From NCBI GenBank assembly GCA_020634035.1, contig JACKCM010000002.1, positions 620,001-684,000 of the forward strand: 64,000 nucleotides of DNA, in the 5' to 3' direction. The translations under genes were made by a program, and so were the position numbers. Shown here piece after piece: positions 1 through 9,029 of this stretch (within the stretch, counting starts at the first letter, position 1; each line of letters starts with the position of its first letter). The DNA is from Candidatus Obscuribacterales bacterium (GTDB lineage Bacteria > Cyanobacteriota > Vampirovibrionia > Obscuribacterales > Obscuribacteraceae). Under the pieces are notes generated by a model, which worked only from the letters and a program-made list of their open reading frames with translations, was not told the DNA's origin and made no database searches.

Positions 1-39
1 CAGAAAAGCCGGCTAAAAAAGCTTCTAAAGAGAATTGTT

Positions 40-993
40 TCAGGGGATATCCACCGGAGAGAACTCCTGGGCGATATTGACCCGGCCATTGGGGGCGATA
101 CCTACTCCGACACCGCAGCTCTGATATTCGGTGCTCAGAATTGCCGCCCGGTGATTCATTTGATTGGGAGGCTCCGCCATCATCGTGTCCTCCGACCATT
201 TCACTTTGCCGGCATAGGTAAGGGCGTCTCCTTCGCAAAATGCCACGTTCTCCGCCACCGGTGCGTTGATACCGGCTAATCTAGCCCGATCCTGGGGCAT
301 CCGTCCTTCGGGGTCACGATGGCCGGTGAAATTTCTTTTCGCCTGGTCGGCGGCATAGGCTCTGGCCAGTGCTGAGAGTCTGGCGCTTCTTTTATAAGGA
401 GGGAGATTACCGTTGGCTTTTCTATCGGCGTTGATCAGCGTAAAGAGATAGTCTTCGAGGGCCTGTACAGAGACCTTTTCACTCTGTTTTTTGCTTTTGT
501 CTATAGAGTTGTGGGTGCTGGTATTAAATCCGGTGGGATTGACCGCCACCAGATTGGACCAGTTGGCATTGAATTGTCTGACCACAAGCTGATTGCTGTA
601 GGACTTTGCAATCTGAACCCGGGCGGTTTCGGTGCCCAGGGTTTGAATCACCGAATCGGCGATGCGGGCGTTATAAATGACCCGGTCGTTGATTTTTAGG
701 ATCACGTCACCGGCCCTGATACCGCTATTGTAAGCCGGACCATCCTTGTGCAGGCGAGTTATAAAAGTCCCTTTGGCTCGCCCGCGCCCTATGAAGCACT
801 GCACAGGAACACCAGAGAACTCGAGCTTGTCCGAATTCATCGAATGGTTGGAGAGGGTCCAGATTAACTGCTTTTTGGCAGGAGCTGCCAAAACTGACTG
901 TGAAAGAGAGTCTACTCCAAGCTGAAATATCGGCGCCAGGAGCACCGGTAAAATTAGCATCCTTCTTTTGGTAGCAGGGAACAGTCTAGGCAT
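40..993 (-). CDS. Secreted PDZ and CAP/SCP-domain protein
   Basis: This 317-residue protein starts with a basic, hydrophobic export signal. It then has a PDZ-like domain at about residues 60-145, with the typical GIRAGDVILKINDRVI stretch. A CAP/SCP (CRISP-like) domain fills about 180-315, recognisable by the FTGHRDPEG, AENVAF and MNHRAAIL segments. CAP domains of bacteria are extracytoplasmic and mostly of unknown function; PDZ domains bind peptides or sense protein ends. A longer reading frame starts at 1086, but it would overlap the upstream gene. The ATG at 993 lies 7 bases after that gene's stop and keeps the signal peptide, so I prefer it. It is the last gene of a minus-strand group with the thioredoxin-fold and Tat oxidoreductase genes. 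The substrate is unknown. Confidence 0.85.
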   Translation of the reverse strand: MPRLFPATKRRMLILPVLLAPIFQLGVDSLSQSVLAAPAKKQLIWTLSNHSMNSDKLEFSGVPVQCFIGRGRAKGTFITRLHKDGPAYNSGIRAGDVILKINDRVIYNARIADSVIQTLGTETARVQIAKSYSNQLVVRQFNANWSNLVAVNPTGFNTSTHNSIDKSKKQSEKVSVQALEDYLFTLINADRKANGNLPPYKRSARLSALARAYAADQAKRNFTGHRDPEGRMPQDRARLAGINAPVAENVAFCEGDALTYAGKVKWSEDTMMAEPPNQMNHRAAILSTEYQSCGVGVGIAPNGRVNIAQEFSPVDIP

Positions 994-1000
994 TGTCTTG

Positions 1001-1675
1001 TCAGAGTAGTTTCTTAACCATGGGCAGCAGATGAGTATAGAGGTTGTTGCGGGGATTATGACCGGTACTGTCCGAACGCAGAACAAAGTTTTTGTCTACC
1101 AGCTGAAAGCCGGGGATCATATTGTAACTGTACTTATTGACCATATTGGCTCTGCCTACCAGGACATAACGATTGCGGTTGGTATAAAGTCCGAAATTGC
1201 GAGCCCAGGCCTGGACCTCTTGTAGAGAAGGGGCTTTCAGAGAGGGGTTATAGAGCACCAGTTGCACCAGCACTATGCGCGGGTCGGAGAGATTTACCCC
1301 ACCATAGGTCGGGAGCAATTCTTCTATAGACTTGAGACCGGGCTGGGGACTGACGTTGCCGAAAGGGCGAAGGTTCTTTTGATTCGCTCCGGTGAAAGCC
1401 TGGCAGGCAGGGCAACTCATGCCTATTGGCTCTACGATTATTACTTTGCCCTTGAAACTGGACAGACGAACTTTTTTGCCGTCTTGATCAAGCAGCTCCA
1501 TATCAGGATAGTAGTTGTTTAATGCCGGCGGCCAGTAGGTGGGATTGCTGACTCTGGCATCTTTGCTCTGCCCAGCTTTTTGAGCGTTTACAGGAGCCGG
1601 TGTTAGTGCCATAGCCGAAATGCTCAGGGCTGCCATGGTTAAGATCGCTATTTTTCTCGATCTGGTTTTTGTCAT
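1001..1675 (-). CDS. Secreted thioredoxin-fold protein with CPAC motif
   Basis: The protein has 224 residues with a cleavable-looking signal peptide (hydrophobic stretch about 9-25, then a PVNAQ cleavage region). A thioredoxin-like core follows: a DMELLDQDGKKVRLSSFKGK lead-in as in TlpA/AhpC-TSA proteins, then the redox motif C88-P-A-C91. The layout suggests an extracytoplasmic thiol oxidoreductase or peroxiredoxin-like protein, but the long insert after the motif (about 95-150) is unlike a plain TlpA. Its ATG overlaps the stop of the upstream flavin oxidoreductase gene by 4 bases (ATGA), so the two are probably translationally coupled. Redox partnership with the oxidoreductase is inference from this coupling. 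Confidence 0.82.
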   Translation of the reverse strand: MTKTRSRKIAILTMAALSISAMALTPAPVNAQKAGQSKDARVSNPTYWPPALNNYYPDMELLDQDGKKVRLSSFKGKVIIVEPIGMSCPACQAFTGANQKNLRPFGNVSPQPGLKSIEELLPTYGGVNLSDPRIVLVQLVLYNPSLKAPSLQEVQAWARNFGLYTNRNRYVLVGRANMVNKYSYNMIPGFQLVDKNFVLRSDSTGHNPRNNLYTHLLPMVKKLL

Positions 1676-3249
1676 AGCTCGGCACCGGAAGTCGAAGTGT
1701 ATTTGCTATGAGAATAGATTTTGTAAGCCTCTTTCTTCTTGCCATTGAGCTTCGCTGCCGCCCGGGTGGCTGCATCGACTGCTGCTTCTGCGCAGGACAT
1801 ACACTGGGAGCTGGAGTGGGCAAAAGTGAAATTGTCTCCCTCTAAAGATCTCAGCAAAGCAAGCCTTTTATAGAACTCGAGGGTGGGTACCGGCAGGGCA
1901 TGACCCCAGCGAGAGAGCACCACTTCTTCCAGGGCGCCGTCTAATTCGGGCACCACTTTCGATACCTGCTCTACTACGGATTTGGCCATCGCTTTGCGAT
2001 CGCCCTTGTAAAGCAAGGTTCTGCCTATACTGCCCGGTTGATAGGGCTGATAGACAGTGAGCACCGAGGCGCCGTCCTTTGTGGCATTGCCGGAGCGTAT
2101 ATAAGGAGTATCGGCCAGGGTGATATCGGAAAAATCGAAGGGTTGGGTAAACCAGCTATCGTAAGCTTCTTCGAAGACTCTTTTATTAAGCAGTAAATTT
2201 GCCACCAGATAGGACCCGTAGCGAAAACGGAAGAGCGCAGATTTGGTGCGATCGTCGAGATTGCTCATTACTCTAGCCGATATCATATGGGGCAGAGCAA
2301 CCACCACATGGTTGGCGTCCACCCGTCGCATTCTGCGTTTGCTGTCTTGATAGACGACGCTTGCACCATTTTCTTTCAATTCTACCGACCATATGAAACA
2401 GCCGCGACTGAGAGAATCCCTGGCGCTGCCCTCCAGTCTTTTGGAGAGCGCTTTTGTAATCGCCTGGTTGCCCCCGGGCAGGACATAAGAAGGACTGAAA
2501 AGATCATCAGCCAGATAAAGCCCTGCCAGGGCTGAAACGCGGGCGGTGCTGCCGCAGAAAGAGGACTTCATATAGCTATCTAGAAGCCGCACGAATTCCG
2601 GATCGTAGCCGGTCAAAAGGGTTTTCATCTTCACCGAATCAAGTCTCTGCAGTTCGGTGCTGTCTTTGTAAGAATCTAAAACGGTGCATTTTAGATCACG
2701 GTTGAATTTATCGACCGATTCTTTTAAGCGGGCAAGCTCTTTGAAGATGATGTGGTCTTTGTTCTTACTTTTTTTGATAAAGCTTTCTTGATAGTACCAG
2801 GCGTTCTTGTCCTCTTCCAGTTTGGTCGGGGAGAGGCCAAGATCAGAAACGAGGGCGGCGAGATTGCCCTCTTGATCGTTGTAATAGGCGGCACCATAAG
2901 AATAGCCGATGCCTTTATAAGAGCTGCCTCGCGACTGACCGCCAAATTGATCGTATTGTTCTAATAAAAGGAAGTCTCGGTCTTTCAGAAAGTGTGCCGT
3001 AGCTAAACCGGCAAGACCGCCGCCGAGAATGACGACATCGACGGTTTTGTCGGCGAATTGAGGAGCCTTCGGCAGTTTCAGGTCGCGCAGCCGGTGCCCC
3101 ATTTTAAAGTCGTCCCCGGTCCAGTCCCCCAGCTTATAGTGGGATTTCGCCTGGGCTGGTTCGGTCAGCAGGTGATATCCGGCGGTGGCGCCCAGGGCTA
3201 ATTGGGAGACTCGCTTGATGAATTCTCTTCTGGTCGATCTCTCTTGCAA
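1672..3249 (-). CDS. Tat-exported FAD-dependent amine-oxidase-like oxidoreductase
   Basis: This is a 525-residue flavoprotein. The N-terminus carries a twin-arginine-like signal (STRREFIKR, residues 5-13) followed by a hydrophobic stretch, so a folded, cofactor-bound protein is probably exported. The dinucleotide-binding motif VILGGGLAGLATA lies at 73-85, with the expected acidic residue E97 after the second strand. Near the C-terminus are WGHALPVP and a CMSCAEAAVDAATRAA helix, in the place where amine oxidases bind FAD a second time. The start is TTG at 3249, with AAGGAAAA about 8 bases upstream. The family covers monoamine oxidases, protoporphyrinogen oxidases and phytoene desaturases; the substrate cannot be read from the sequence. 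It is first in the three-gene minus-strand group. Confidence 0.85.
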   Translation of the reverse strand: MQERSTRREFIKRVSQLALGATAGYHLLTEPAQAKSHYKLGDWTGDDFKMGHRLRDLKLPKAPQFADKTVDVVILGGGLAGLATAHFLKDRDFLLLEQYDQFGGQSRGSSYKGIGYSYGAAYYNDQEGNLAALVSDLGLSPTKLEEDKNAWYYQESFIKKSKNKDHIIFKELARLKESVDKFNRDLKCTVLDSYKDSTELQRLDSVKMKTLLTGYDPEFVRLLDSYMKSSFCGSTARVSALAGLYLADDLFSPSYVLPGGNQAITKALSKRLEGSARDSLSRGCFIWSVELKENGASVVYQDSKRRMRRVDANHVVVALPHMISARVMSNLDDRTKSALFRFRYGSYLVANLLLNKRVFEEAYDSWFTQPFDFSDITLADTPYIRSGNATKDGASVLTVYQPYQPGSIGRTLLYKGDRKAMAKSVVEQVSKVVPELDGALEEVVLSRWGHALPVPTLEFYKRLALLRSLEGDNFTFAHSSSQCMSCAEAAVDAATRAAAKLNGKKKEAYKIYSHSKYTSTSGAEL

Positions 3250-3322
3250 AGACTTTTCCTTTCGATATTTGCGCTTGACAGCCCGGGCTCAGCCGACAAA
3301 CAGAATGCGATGTCAGCTTTAT

Positions 3323-3328
3323 ATTATA
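3323..3328 (-). promoter_or_regulatory. Possible -10 element for the oxidoreductase group
   Basis: A perfect TATAAT hexamer on the minus strand lies about 75 bases upstream of the TTG start of the Tat oxidoreductase gene, inside the divergent intergenic region. No good -35 hexamer sits at 16-18 bases, so this is only a candidate. Confidence 0.25.
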
Positions 3329-3467
3329 TCGATTAAATTTTAGCTGCCCATTTTTGAAATCAATCGGTAGATTTCGAGGATTCTTTCAATAGAGAAGTAA
3401 AATCGAAGCTTCATACCAGGGTCCTGCAATGGCAGGCGGACAGATCTCACAGAATGGGTGAATTAGG

Positions 3468-5027
3468 ATGGTAGTCAAACTGATGGAAAGCAAGATATCC
3501 GAAAAAAGCCAGAAGCTAGAAGCGAAACTGGAACATATCAGAGAAGGTGGTGCTCCCAAGTACCATGAAAAACTGAAACAAGACAACAAGCTCTTTGTTC
3601 GCGATAGATTGAAACTCCTTTTCGACCCCGGTTTCGAGATCGAAGACGCGACCATGGCCAACTGCGAAGCCAACGGACTGCCCGCTGACGGCGTAGTCAC
3701 AGGTATCGGCAAAATCGACGGCAGAACCGTCTGTTTTATGGCCAATGACTCTACTGTCAAAGCCGGCTCCTGGGGCTGGAGAACAGTGGAGAAAATCATC
3801 CGTATCCAGGAAACAGCCGAGAGCTTGAGAGTTCCCCTCATTTATCTAGTCGACTCTGCCGGTGCCAGAATCACCGACCAGATTGAGATGTTTCCGGGCC
3901 GTCGCGGAGCCGGTAAAGTCTTCTATAACCAGGTCAAACTGAGCGGCTTCGTACCCCAGATCTGTCTTCTCTTCGGTCCTTCGGCTGCCGGAGGCGCTTA
4001 TATTCCCGCTTTCTGCGATATCGTCATCATGAACGAGAAGAATGCCTCTATGTATCTGGGCTCTCCCCGGATGGCCGAGATGGTGATTGGTGAAAAAGCC
4101 ACCCTCGAAGAGATGGGTGGAGCCAGAATGCACTGCACCACCAGTGGTTGCGGCGATATTCTCGTCACCTCTGAAGAGGAAGCGATTCAAAAGTGTAAAG
4201 AGTATCTGAGCTATATGCCCCAGAACTGCAGCGAGAGAGTGCCTACCAAGGCAGCTATCGAACCCAAACAGTTCGAAAAGAGTCTCGATGAGATAATTCC
4301 TCAGCAAGAGAACCTGCCCTTCGATATGTATCAAGTGGTAGAAAGGCTTATCGATGCTGATAGTTTCTTCGAGATAAAGAAACTCTTCGCCCCCGAGATA
4401 ATCACCGGTTTCGTCCGCCTCGAAGGTAGAACGATAGGGGTAATCGCCAATCAGTCGAGGGTAAAAGGCGGCGTTCTTTTCGTCGACTCTGCCGACAAAA
4501 CCGCCAAATTTATCTGGCTGTGCAACGCATTCAATATTCCGCTTCTTTTCCTCGCCGACGTACCGGGATTCATGATCGGCTCGGCGGTAGAGAGAGCCGG
4601 CATTATCAGAGCCGGAGCCAAGATGATTTCTGCGGTCTCTTCTGCCGATGTGCCCAAGATCTCGGTGATAGTGAGAAAGGCATACGGAGCCGGTCTCTAT
4701 GCTATGTGTGGACCGGCTTTCGGTCCGGATATATGTCTGGCTCTGCCCACCGCCCAGATTGCGGTCATGGGACCGGAAGCTGCCATCAACGCTGTCTATG
4801 CCAATAAGATTGCCGAGAAAGCGCCCGAAGAGAGACAGGCTTATGTAGAACAACTGCGGGATGAATACCGTAAAGACGTGGATATCTACAAGCTCAACTC
4901 TGAGATGATTGTCGATGGCATGATCACCCCGAACAAACTGAGACAGGAGCTAATCAATCGTTTCGAGGTCTATTCGACTAAGAAGATCGATATGCCCAAG
5001 AAAAAACAGGGCGTTCTGCCTGTCTAG
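3468..5027 (+). CDS. Acyl-CoA carboxylase carboxyltransferase subunit (PccB-like)
   Basis: At 519 residues this matches the carboxyltransferase (beta) subunit of propionyl-/acetyl-CoA carboxylases, which moves CO2 from carboxybiotin to an acyl-CoA in the cytoplasm. Both crotonase-like halves are present. The first has the oxyanion-hole segment GPSAAGGAYIPAFCD near residue 170. The second has ADVPGFMIG and KAYGAGLYAMCG near 360-420. No biotin carboxylase or biotin carrier gene lies in the window, so partners must be elsewhere. Methylmalonyl-CoA decarboxylase alpha subunits look similar and are not excluded. Two ATG codons are possible (3468 and 3483); the GGATGG just before the second could be its ribosome site. 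A strong terminator follows, so the gene is probably transcribed alone. Confidence 0.9.
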   Translation: MVVKLMESKISEKSQKLEAKLEHIREGGAPKYHEKLKQDNKLFVRDRLKLLFDPGFEIEDATMANCEANGLPADGVVTGIGKIDGRTVCFMANDSTVKAGSWGWRTVEKIIRIQETAESLRVPLIYLVDSAGARITDQIEMFPGRRGAGKVFYNQVKLSGFVPQICLLFGPSAAGGAYIPAFCDIVIMNEKNASMYLGSPRMAEMVIGEKATLEEMGGARMHCTTSGCGDILVTSEEEAIQKCKEYLSYMPQNCSERVPTKAAIEPKQFEKSLDEIIPQQENLPFDMYQVVERLIDADSFFEIKKLFAPEIITGFVRLEGRTIGVIANQSRVKGGVLFVDSADKTAKFIWLCNAFNIPLLFLADVPGFMIGSAVERAGIIRAGAKMISAVSSADVPKISVIVRKAYGAGLYAMCGPAFGPDICLALPTAQIAVMGPEAAINAVYANKIAEKAPEERQAYVEQLRDEYRKDVDIYKLNSEMIVDGMITPNKLRQELINRFEVYSTKKIDMPKKKQGVLPV

Positions 5028-5060
5028 GGCAAGGACCACCGTCTCTGTAGAAAGAAGAAA

Positions 5061-5099
5061 AGACCGGGACCCTGTTGTATGAGGGGTCCCGGTTCTTTT
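5061..5099. terminator. Rho-independent terminator, probably bidirectional
   Basis: A perfect 10-bp stem (ACCGGGACCC at 5063-5072 with GGGTCCCGGT at 5084-5093) is followed by TTCTTTT. The A-rich stretch on the other side gives a T-run on the minus strand. It ends the carboxyltransferase gene and, read the other way, the small-peptide/msbA unit. Confidence 0.85.
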
Positions 5100-5128
5100 G
5101 AATCTGCAATAAAAATGAAAAGCTGCTA

Positions 5129-5209
5129 CTAGCCGCCGAAGCCAATCAGCATAAGAAGGACGAATATAAATAGATAGAGCCAGGTATTGGTCAGTTTATA
5201 GGTGGTCAT
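5129..5209 (-). CDS. 26-residue single-pass membrane peptide
   Basis: This small frame encodes MTTYKLTNT followed by a hydrophobic run of about 15 residues (WLYLFIFVLLMLIGF) and ends Gly-Gly. It is preceded by GGAAGAGAG, a convincing ribosome site, 3-8 bases before the ATG. It starts 38 bases after the stop of the msbA-like exporter on the same strand and lies just before a terminator, so it would share that transcript. The form (short polar N-terminus plus one membrane helix) matches small regulatory or accessory subunits of membrane complexes. No family is recognised. A role with the exporter is inference from position. Confidence 0.6.
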   Translation of the reverse strand: MTTYKLTNTWLYLFIFVLLMLIGFGG

Positions 5210-5247
5210 AAACTCTCTTCCTTTTTTCTTTCCTTGCCTTTTCTGAT

Positions 5248-7011
5248 TCAGCTGCTCAAAGTGCGTTCGAATTGAGCTTTGAGCAGTCGTGAATAAGCGT
5301 TGTCCTGACTCAACAATTGATCATGACTGCCATATTCGACGATACGTCCTTTATCGAGGACAATGATTCTATCAGCATGTCTGATCGTAGACAAGCGATG
5401 GGCGATTACAATTACTGTTCTTCCTTTCATCAAATTGTTCAAAGCCTTTTGCACCATGGCTTCAGACTCATTGTCAAGGGCGCTGGTCGCTTCATCCAAG
5501 ATTAAAATTGGTGCATCTTTGAGGATGGCCCGGGCGATGGCCAGCCGCTGTTGCTGTCCTCCGGAGAGGCGCATTCCCCGTTCGCCTATATACGTTTTAT
5601 ATCCTTCCGGCAACTGCTCGACAAAATCGTGACAGTAAGCCGCTTTTGCTGCATCCACCACCTGTTCGAAGCTGGCGTTCACATTGCCCAGCCGAATGTT
5701 CTCTTCGACGGTGGTGCTGAAGAGGAAATTGTCCTGGGTGACAAGGGCTATCTGGGAGCGCAGGGACTGGATGTCGTAGTCCGGAATCGGTTTGTCGTCT
5801 ATCAATATGGCACCGGCAGTAGGGTCGTAGAAGCGTGGTACCAGATTGGCGATTGTAGATTTGCCGGACCCGGAAAGACCTACCAGGGCGAACATCTGTC
5901 CTGCCGGTACTTCGAGAGTGATATCGTCCAGGACCAGTGTTTCATGACCGGGATAAACGAAATTGACATGGGAGAATCTGATATCGTGCGACTTGCGGGG
6001 CAATTCCACCGCACCTGGAGAATTGGTCATCGCCGGAGCAAGATCGAGGACCTCGAAGATGCGGGTGGCGGCTGCCAGGGCAGGTTGAATAACGCCGGTT
6101 ATTCTGCCGAGGGTCTTGAGCGGTGAATAGAGAAGCATCAGGGCGATGGTAAAAGACGTCAGAGCACCGATGGTCATGTTCTTGTGCAGAACCTGATCGC
6201 CGGCTACCCAGATAACCGCGGCTATCCCTATGGCGCCTATGATGCCCAGAATAGGCGACATCAAAGCTTCGTTGCGCACCGCCTTCATGGTGGCATTGAA
6301 GAAGTCCATATTGGTTTTCTTGAACTTATCGATTTGATAGTTTTCTAGATTGAAAGACTGGATGATTTTTACACCCTGCAAAGATTCTCCCAGGACGCCG
6401 ACTAGATCGCCGATGGCTTCTTGTCCCTGTTTCGAGGATTTTCGAATCTTTTTACCGAGCACTATGGTCGGTACTATGATAAAGGAGAATATGAAAAGGG
6501 CGATGATACTGAGCCAGAAACTTTGATAAAGCAGCACCGCCGCCAGCGTCAGCAGGGTGACATATTTGCTTATCATGGTCTGGAAAGTTTGAGAGATGGC
6601 GTTCTCTATGATGGCAATGTCATTGACCGCCCTTCCGATAAGTACTCCCGATTCGTTCTCGCTGTGAAACTGAAGGGGCTGTCCTTCTATATGCTCGAAG
6701 AGCTCGTCTCGAAGGTCTCTGATGGCCGAGGCGCCTACAAAGCGAATCAGATAAGATTCCAGAAATCGAAATAGTCCCTGAAGCGCTGCCAGCAAAAGTA
6801 TTGCCACCGGTACCCACATGAGCAACTCTTGATGGCCTTCGACAATGATTTTCTGCAGACCCTGACCGGCCAGATAAGCCATCAGCGCTTCCATAGAGCC
6901 TGATGGAATAGCGGCCAGCAGCCCAAAGACAAATGCGACCTTGTACGGCTTGATATAGCTCAGAAGTCTGAGATAAAGCTGGACGCCTTGCTGGGATAGG
7001 ATTTTATTCAA
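5248..7011 (-). CDS. msbA: MsbA-like lipid exporter, ABC transmembrane-ATPase fusion
   Basis: At 587 residues this is a typical half-transporter. Six membrane helices occupy about residues 20-310 and the ATPase domain about 340-585. Walker A is GLSGSGKST near 375, the signature is LSGGQQQR, Walker B is ILILDEATSALD, and the H-loop is AHRLST. MsbA homodimers flip core lipid A across the inner membrane. The assignment as MsbA rather than a generic exporter rests on position: it lies 44 bases downstream of lpxB on the same strand. A drug-efflux role is possible on sequence alone. The small membrane peptide follows it. Confidence 0.85.
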   Translation of the reverse strand: MNKILSQQGVQLYLRLLSYIKPYKVAFVFGLLAAIPSGSMEALMAYLAGQGLQKIIVEGHQELLMWVPVAILLLAALQGLFRFLESYLIRFVGASAIRDLRDELFEHIEGQPLQFHSENESGVLIGRAVNDIAIIENAISQTFQTMISKYVTLLTLAAVLLYQSFWLSIIALFIFSFIIVPTIVLGKKIRKSSKQGQEAIGDLVGVLGESLQGVKIIQSFNLENYQIDKFKKTNMDFFNATMKAVRNEALMSPILGIIGAIGIAAVIWVAGDQVLHKNMTIGALTSFTIALMLLYSPLKTLGRITGVIQPALAAATRIFEVLDLAPAMTNSPGAVELPRKSHDIRFSHVNFVYPGHETLVLDDITLEVPAGQMFALVGLSGSGKSTIANLVPRFYDPTAGAILIDDKPIPDYDIQSLRSQIALVTQDNFLFSTTVEENIRLGNVNASFEQVVDAAKAAYCHDFVEQLPEGYKTYIGERGMRLSGGQQQRLAIARAILKDAPILILDEATSALDNESEAMVQKALNNLMKGRTVIVIAHRLSTIRHADRIIVLDKGRIVEYGSHDQLLSQDNAYSRLLKAQFERTLSS

Positions 7012-7055
7012 GATTTCTTCCTGTATCTGGGTCCAGCACTGCCGGGAGCAACTGA

Positions 7056-8273
7056 TTATGCACTATTGTCCGGCGTTAGCTGCAAAATTTTGCGGATTTC
7101 CTCTGCACAATTTGTAATGTAATTGCCTTTGCCGAGCCGATTTCTGATGGAAGACAATTCTTCGGAGATCTCTTTTCTCAGACCTGGAACATCGAGGAGA
7201 TCGAGACTATATCTTACGAATTGTTTGGCGGAACAATCCAGTTGCAATAGTTCAGGAACCAGTTTTTTTCCTGCTAATAAATTGGGCAAGCCGATGTTTT
7301 TAATGGTCTTAACCACCATCACAGCTAGATAACTGAACCAGTCTCCACGGTAGAAGATGAGCATAGGTTTAGCAAACATGGCGACTTCCAGGGTGGTGGT
7401 GCCTGATTTTGCCCATACCAGGTCGGCATGGTGCATGGCGGCATAGTTTTCTGATGGATTGATCAAGAAAATCTCTTTGCCCAGGCGCTCTTTCATATCC
7501 GACTTTCTGAGGCTGTTTTCGAAAATCTCTTTGAGATTCTCCGATGCCATCGAGATTAAGAATCTGATATCGGGACGTCTTTCCAGAATCTCCTCCATGG
7601 CCTGCAACAAGACCGGGCTGTGATCTTTGAGCTCTTGCTTGCGGCTACCGGGAAATATCGAGATCAGTGTCTCTTTGGGCTCGCTTTCTTCGAGTCCGAC
7701 ATTTGCCATAAGCTCCTGGCGACTTACCAGCTGACTCTCTTTAGGGATTTGTTCGTTCAGGGGATGACCGACAAATCTTGCCGGTACTCCTTTTTCTCGG
7801 TAGATAGCCTCTTCGAAAGGAAAGATTACAAGCATTTTAGAAGTGTTTCTCTTCAAACCGTTTATGCGCCAGGGGCGCGATGCCCAGATCTGGGGAGAGA
7901 TGAAATAGAGAATCGGTAATTCAGGATAGAGTTTGCGGACCTTTTTGGCTATCTTCATGTTGAAGCCGCCGAAATCTACCAGGAGAACCAGATCGGGCTT
8001 GCGACTTTCGATCTGGTCTATGAGTTCGTTGCCTATGCGAATCAGGGTCGGGATGTACTTGATAGAGGCGGTGATGCCCGCGGCTCCGAAATCTTTGAGA
8101 TGATGCAACAGCTCGACACCGGCTTCCTGCATGGCATCGCCTCCGACTCCCCAGAATTTGACTGAGGCTTCCGAATCATTGAAGTGGCGGATTATATAAG
8201 AGGCATGGCGGTCGGCGGATACATCGCCGACTATGACCATTACGGACTTCGACGCTGCCCTGGAATCGGCCAT
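7056..8273 (-). CDS. lpxB: Lipid-A-disaccharide synthase LpxB
   Basis: The protein has 405 residues, the usual length for this GT19 family. LpxB joins UDP-2,3-diacylglucosamine and lipid X into the tetra-acyl disaccharide of lipid A at the inner membrane. The N-terminus has VMVIVGDVSADRHAS, a variant of the family's GE(x)SGD start. The middle has DLVLLVDFGGFNMKIAKK and ILYFISPQIWASRPWR, and the C-terminal half has ISIFPGSRKQE and DLVWAKSGTTTLEVA, all typical. The gene starts 4 bases after menG and precedes the msbA-like gene, which together supports an outer membrane with lipid A. An internal ATG at residue 12 is an alternative start. Confidence 0.93.
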   Translation of the reverse strand: MADSRAASKSVMVIVGDVSADRHASYIIRHFNDSEASVKFWGVGGDAMQEAGVELLHHLKDFGAAGITASIKYIPTLIRIGNELIDQIESRKPDLVLLVDFGGFNMKIAKKVRKLYPELPILYFISPQIWASRPWRINGLKRNTSKMLVIFPFEEAIYREKGVPARFVGHPLNEQIPKESQLVSRQELMANVGLEESEPKETLISIFPGSRKQELKDHSPVLLQAMEEILERRPDIRFLISMASENLKEIFENSLRKSDMKERLGKEIFLINPSENYAAMHHADLVWAKSGTTTLEVAMFAKPMLIFYRGDWFSYLAVMVVKTIKNIGLPNLLAGKKLVPELLQLDCSAKQFVRYSLDLLDVPGLRKEISEELSSIRNRLGKGNYITNCAEEIRKILQLTPDNSA

Positions 8274-8277
8274 GGAT

Positions 8278-9024
8278 TCATACCCTGCCGTGATGGAGCG
8301 CTACGCTTCCCCCGGCAAGAGGCAGGTGCCGGATGTCAGTGAGACCGACCAGTTCGAATCGTTCTGTGATTTGCTCCGGTTCCGGATAGGTGCTCATGGA
8401 TTGTGGCAGGTAGGTATAGGCTTTTCTATCCTGCTGCAGAATCGATCCTATGAAAGGAACCACCGAGTTGAAGAAGAAGCTGAAAAGCGGCGCAAAGACT
8501 GGTCCTCGGGGGCGACCGAGATCAAGATTGATAACCAGCCCGCCCGGTTTTACGACCCGGCGCATCTCGGCAAGACCGAGGTTGATATTGGTGAGATTGC
8601 GCAAACCGAAGCTGATTATCGCTCCATCGAAACTGTCATCTTCAAAGGGCAGATTCTGGGCGTCCCCTTCTATCCAGTCGAGAGACGCTCCAAAAGAGGC
8701 AGTCGCTGTTCTTGCTCGAGCCACTTCGAGCATTTGATTGGAGAAATCGAGACCGGTTACTTTGTCTGATTTATCCAGGCTGGAGGCTATTCTGAGGGCG
8801 AGATCCCCTGTACCGCAACAGACATCGAGAAAGTGCCTGGGCTCCTGGCTGTTGCCCTGGTCAGCGCCTGAGTTGAGGAGAATTTTTACAGCTTTTGCCT
8901 TCCACAGTCGGTGCATGCCGAAACTGATAGCGTCGTTGGTGAGGTCATAGCCCCTTGCGATACGCTCGAATTGAGAGTGTACGTACTGGTACTTCTCTTC
9001 GTTGGTCGGCAGAGTGAAGGACAT
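8278..9024 (-). CDS. menG: Demethylmenaquinone methyltransferase MenG/UbiE
   Basis: This 248-residue class I methyltransferase performs the last C-methylation of menaquinone using S-adenosylmethionine. MSFTLPTNEEKYQYVHSQFE leads into the family hallmark FERIARGYDLTNDAISFGMH. The SAM-binding motif is FLDVCCGTGDLAL, followed by DGAIISFGLRNL and the RRVVKPGG segment. The frame stays open to 9063, but the ATG at 9024 gives the conserved N-terminus and begins 5 bases after the secG stop. The mqnE-like gene at the end of the window also belongs to menaquinone synthesis, which favours MenG over ubiquinone-specific UbiE. Confidence 0.92.
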   Translation of the reverse strand: MSFTLPTNEEKYQYVHSQFERIARGYDLTNDAISFGMHRLWKAKAVKILLNSGADQGNSQEPRHFLDVCCGTGDLALRIASSLDKSDKVTGLDFSNQMLEVARARTATASFGASLDWIEGDAQNLPFEDDSFDGAIISFGLRNLTNINLGLAEMRRVVKPGGLVINLDLGRPRGPVFAPLFSFFFNSVVPFIGSILQQDRKAYTYLPQSMSTYPEPEQITERFELVGLTDIRHLPLAGGSVALHHGRV

Positions 9025-9029
9025 GATTG

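Noticed and set aside
3846..4853. 335-codon open frame antisense to the carboxyltransferase gene
   Set aside because: It has low-complexity, His/Arg/Gly-rich composition typical of an antisense shadow and no ribosome site; the sense frame is a clear family member.
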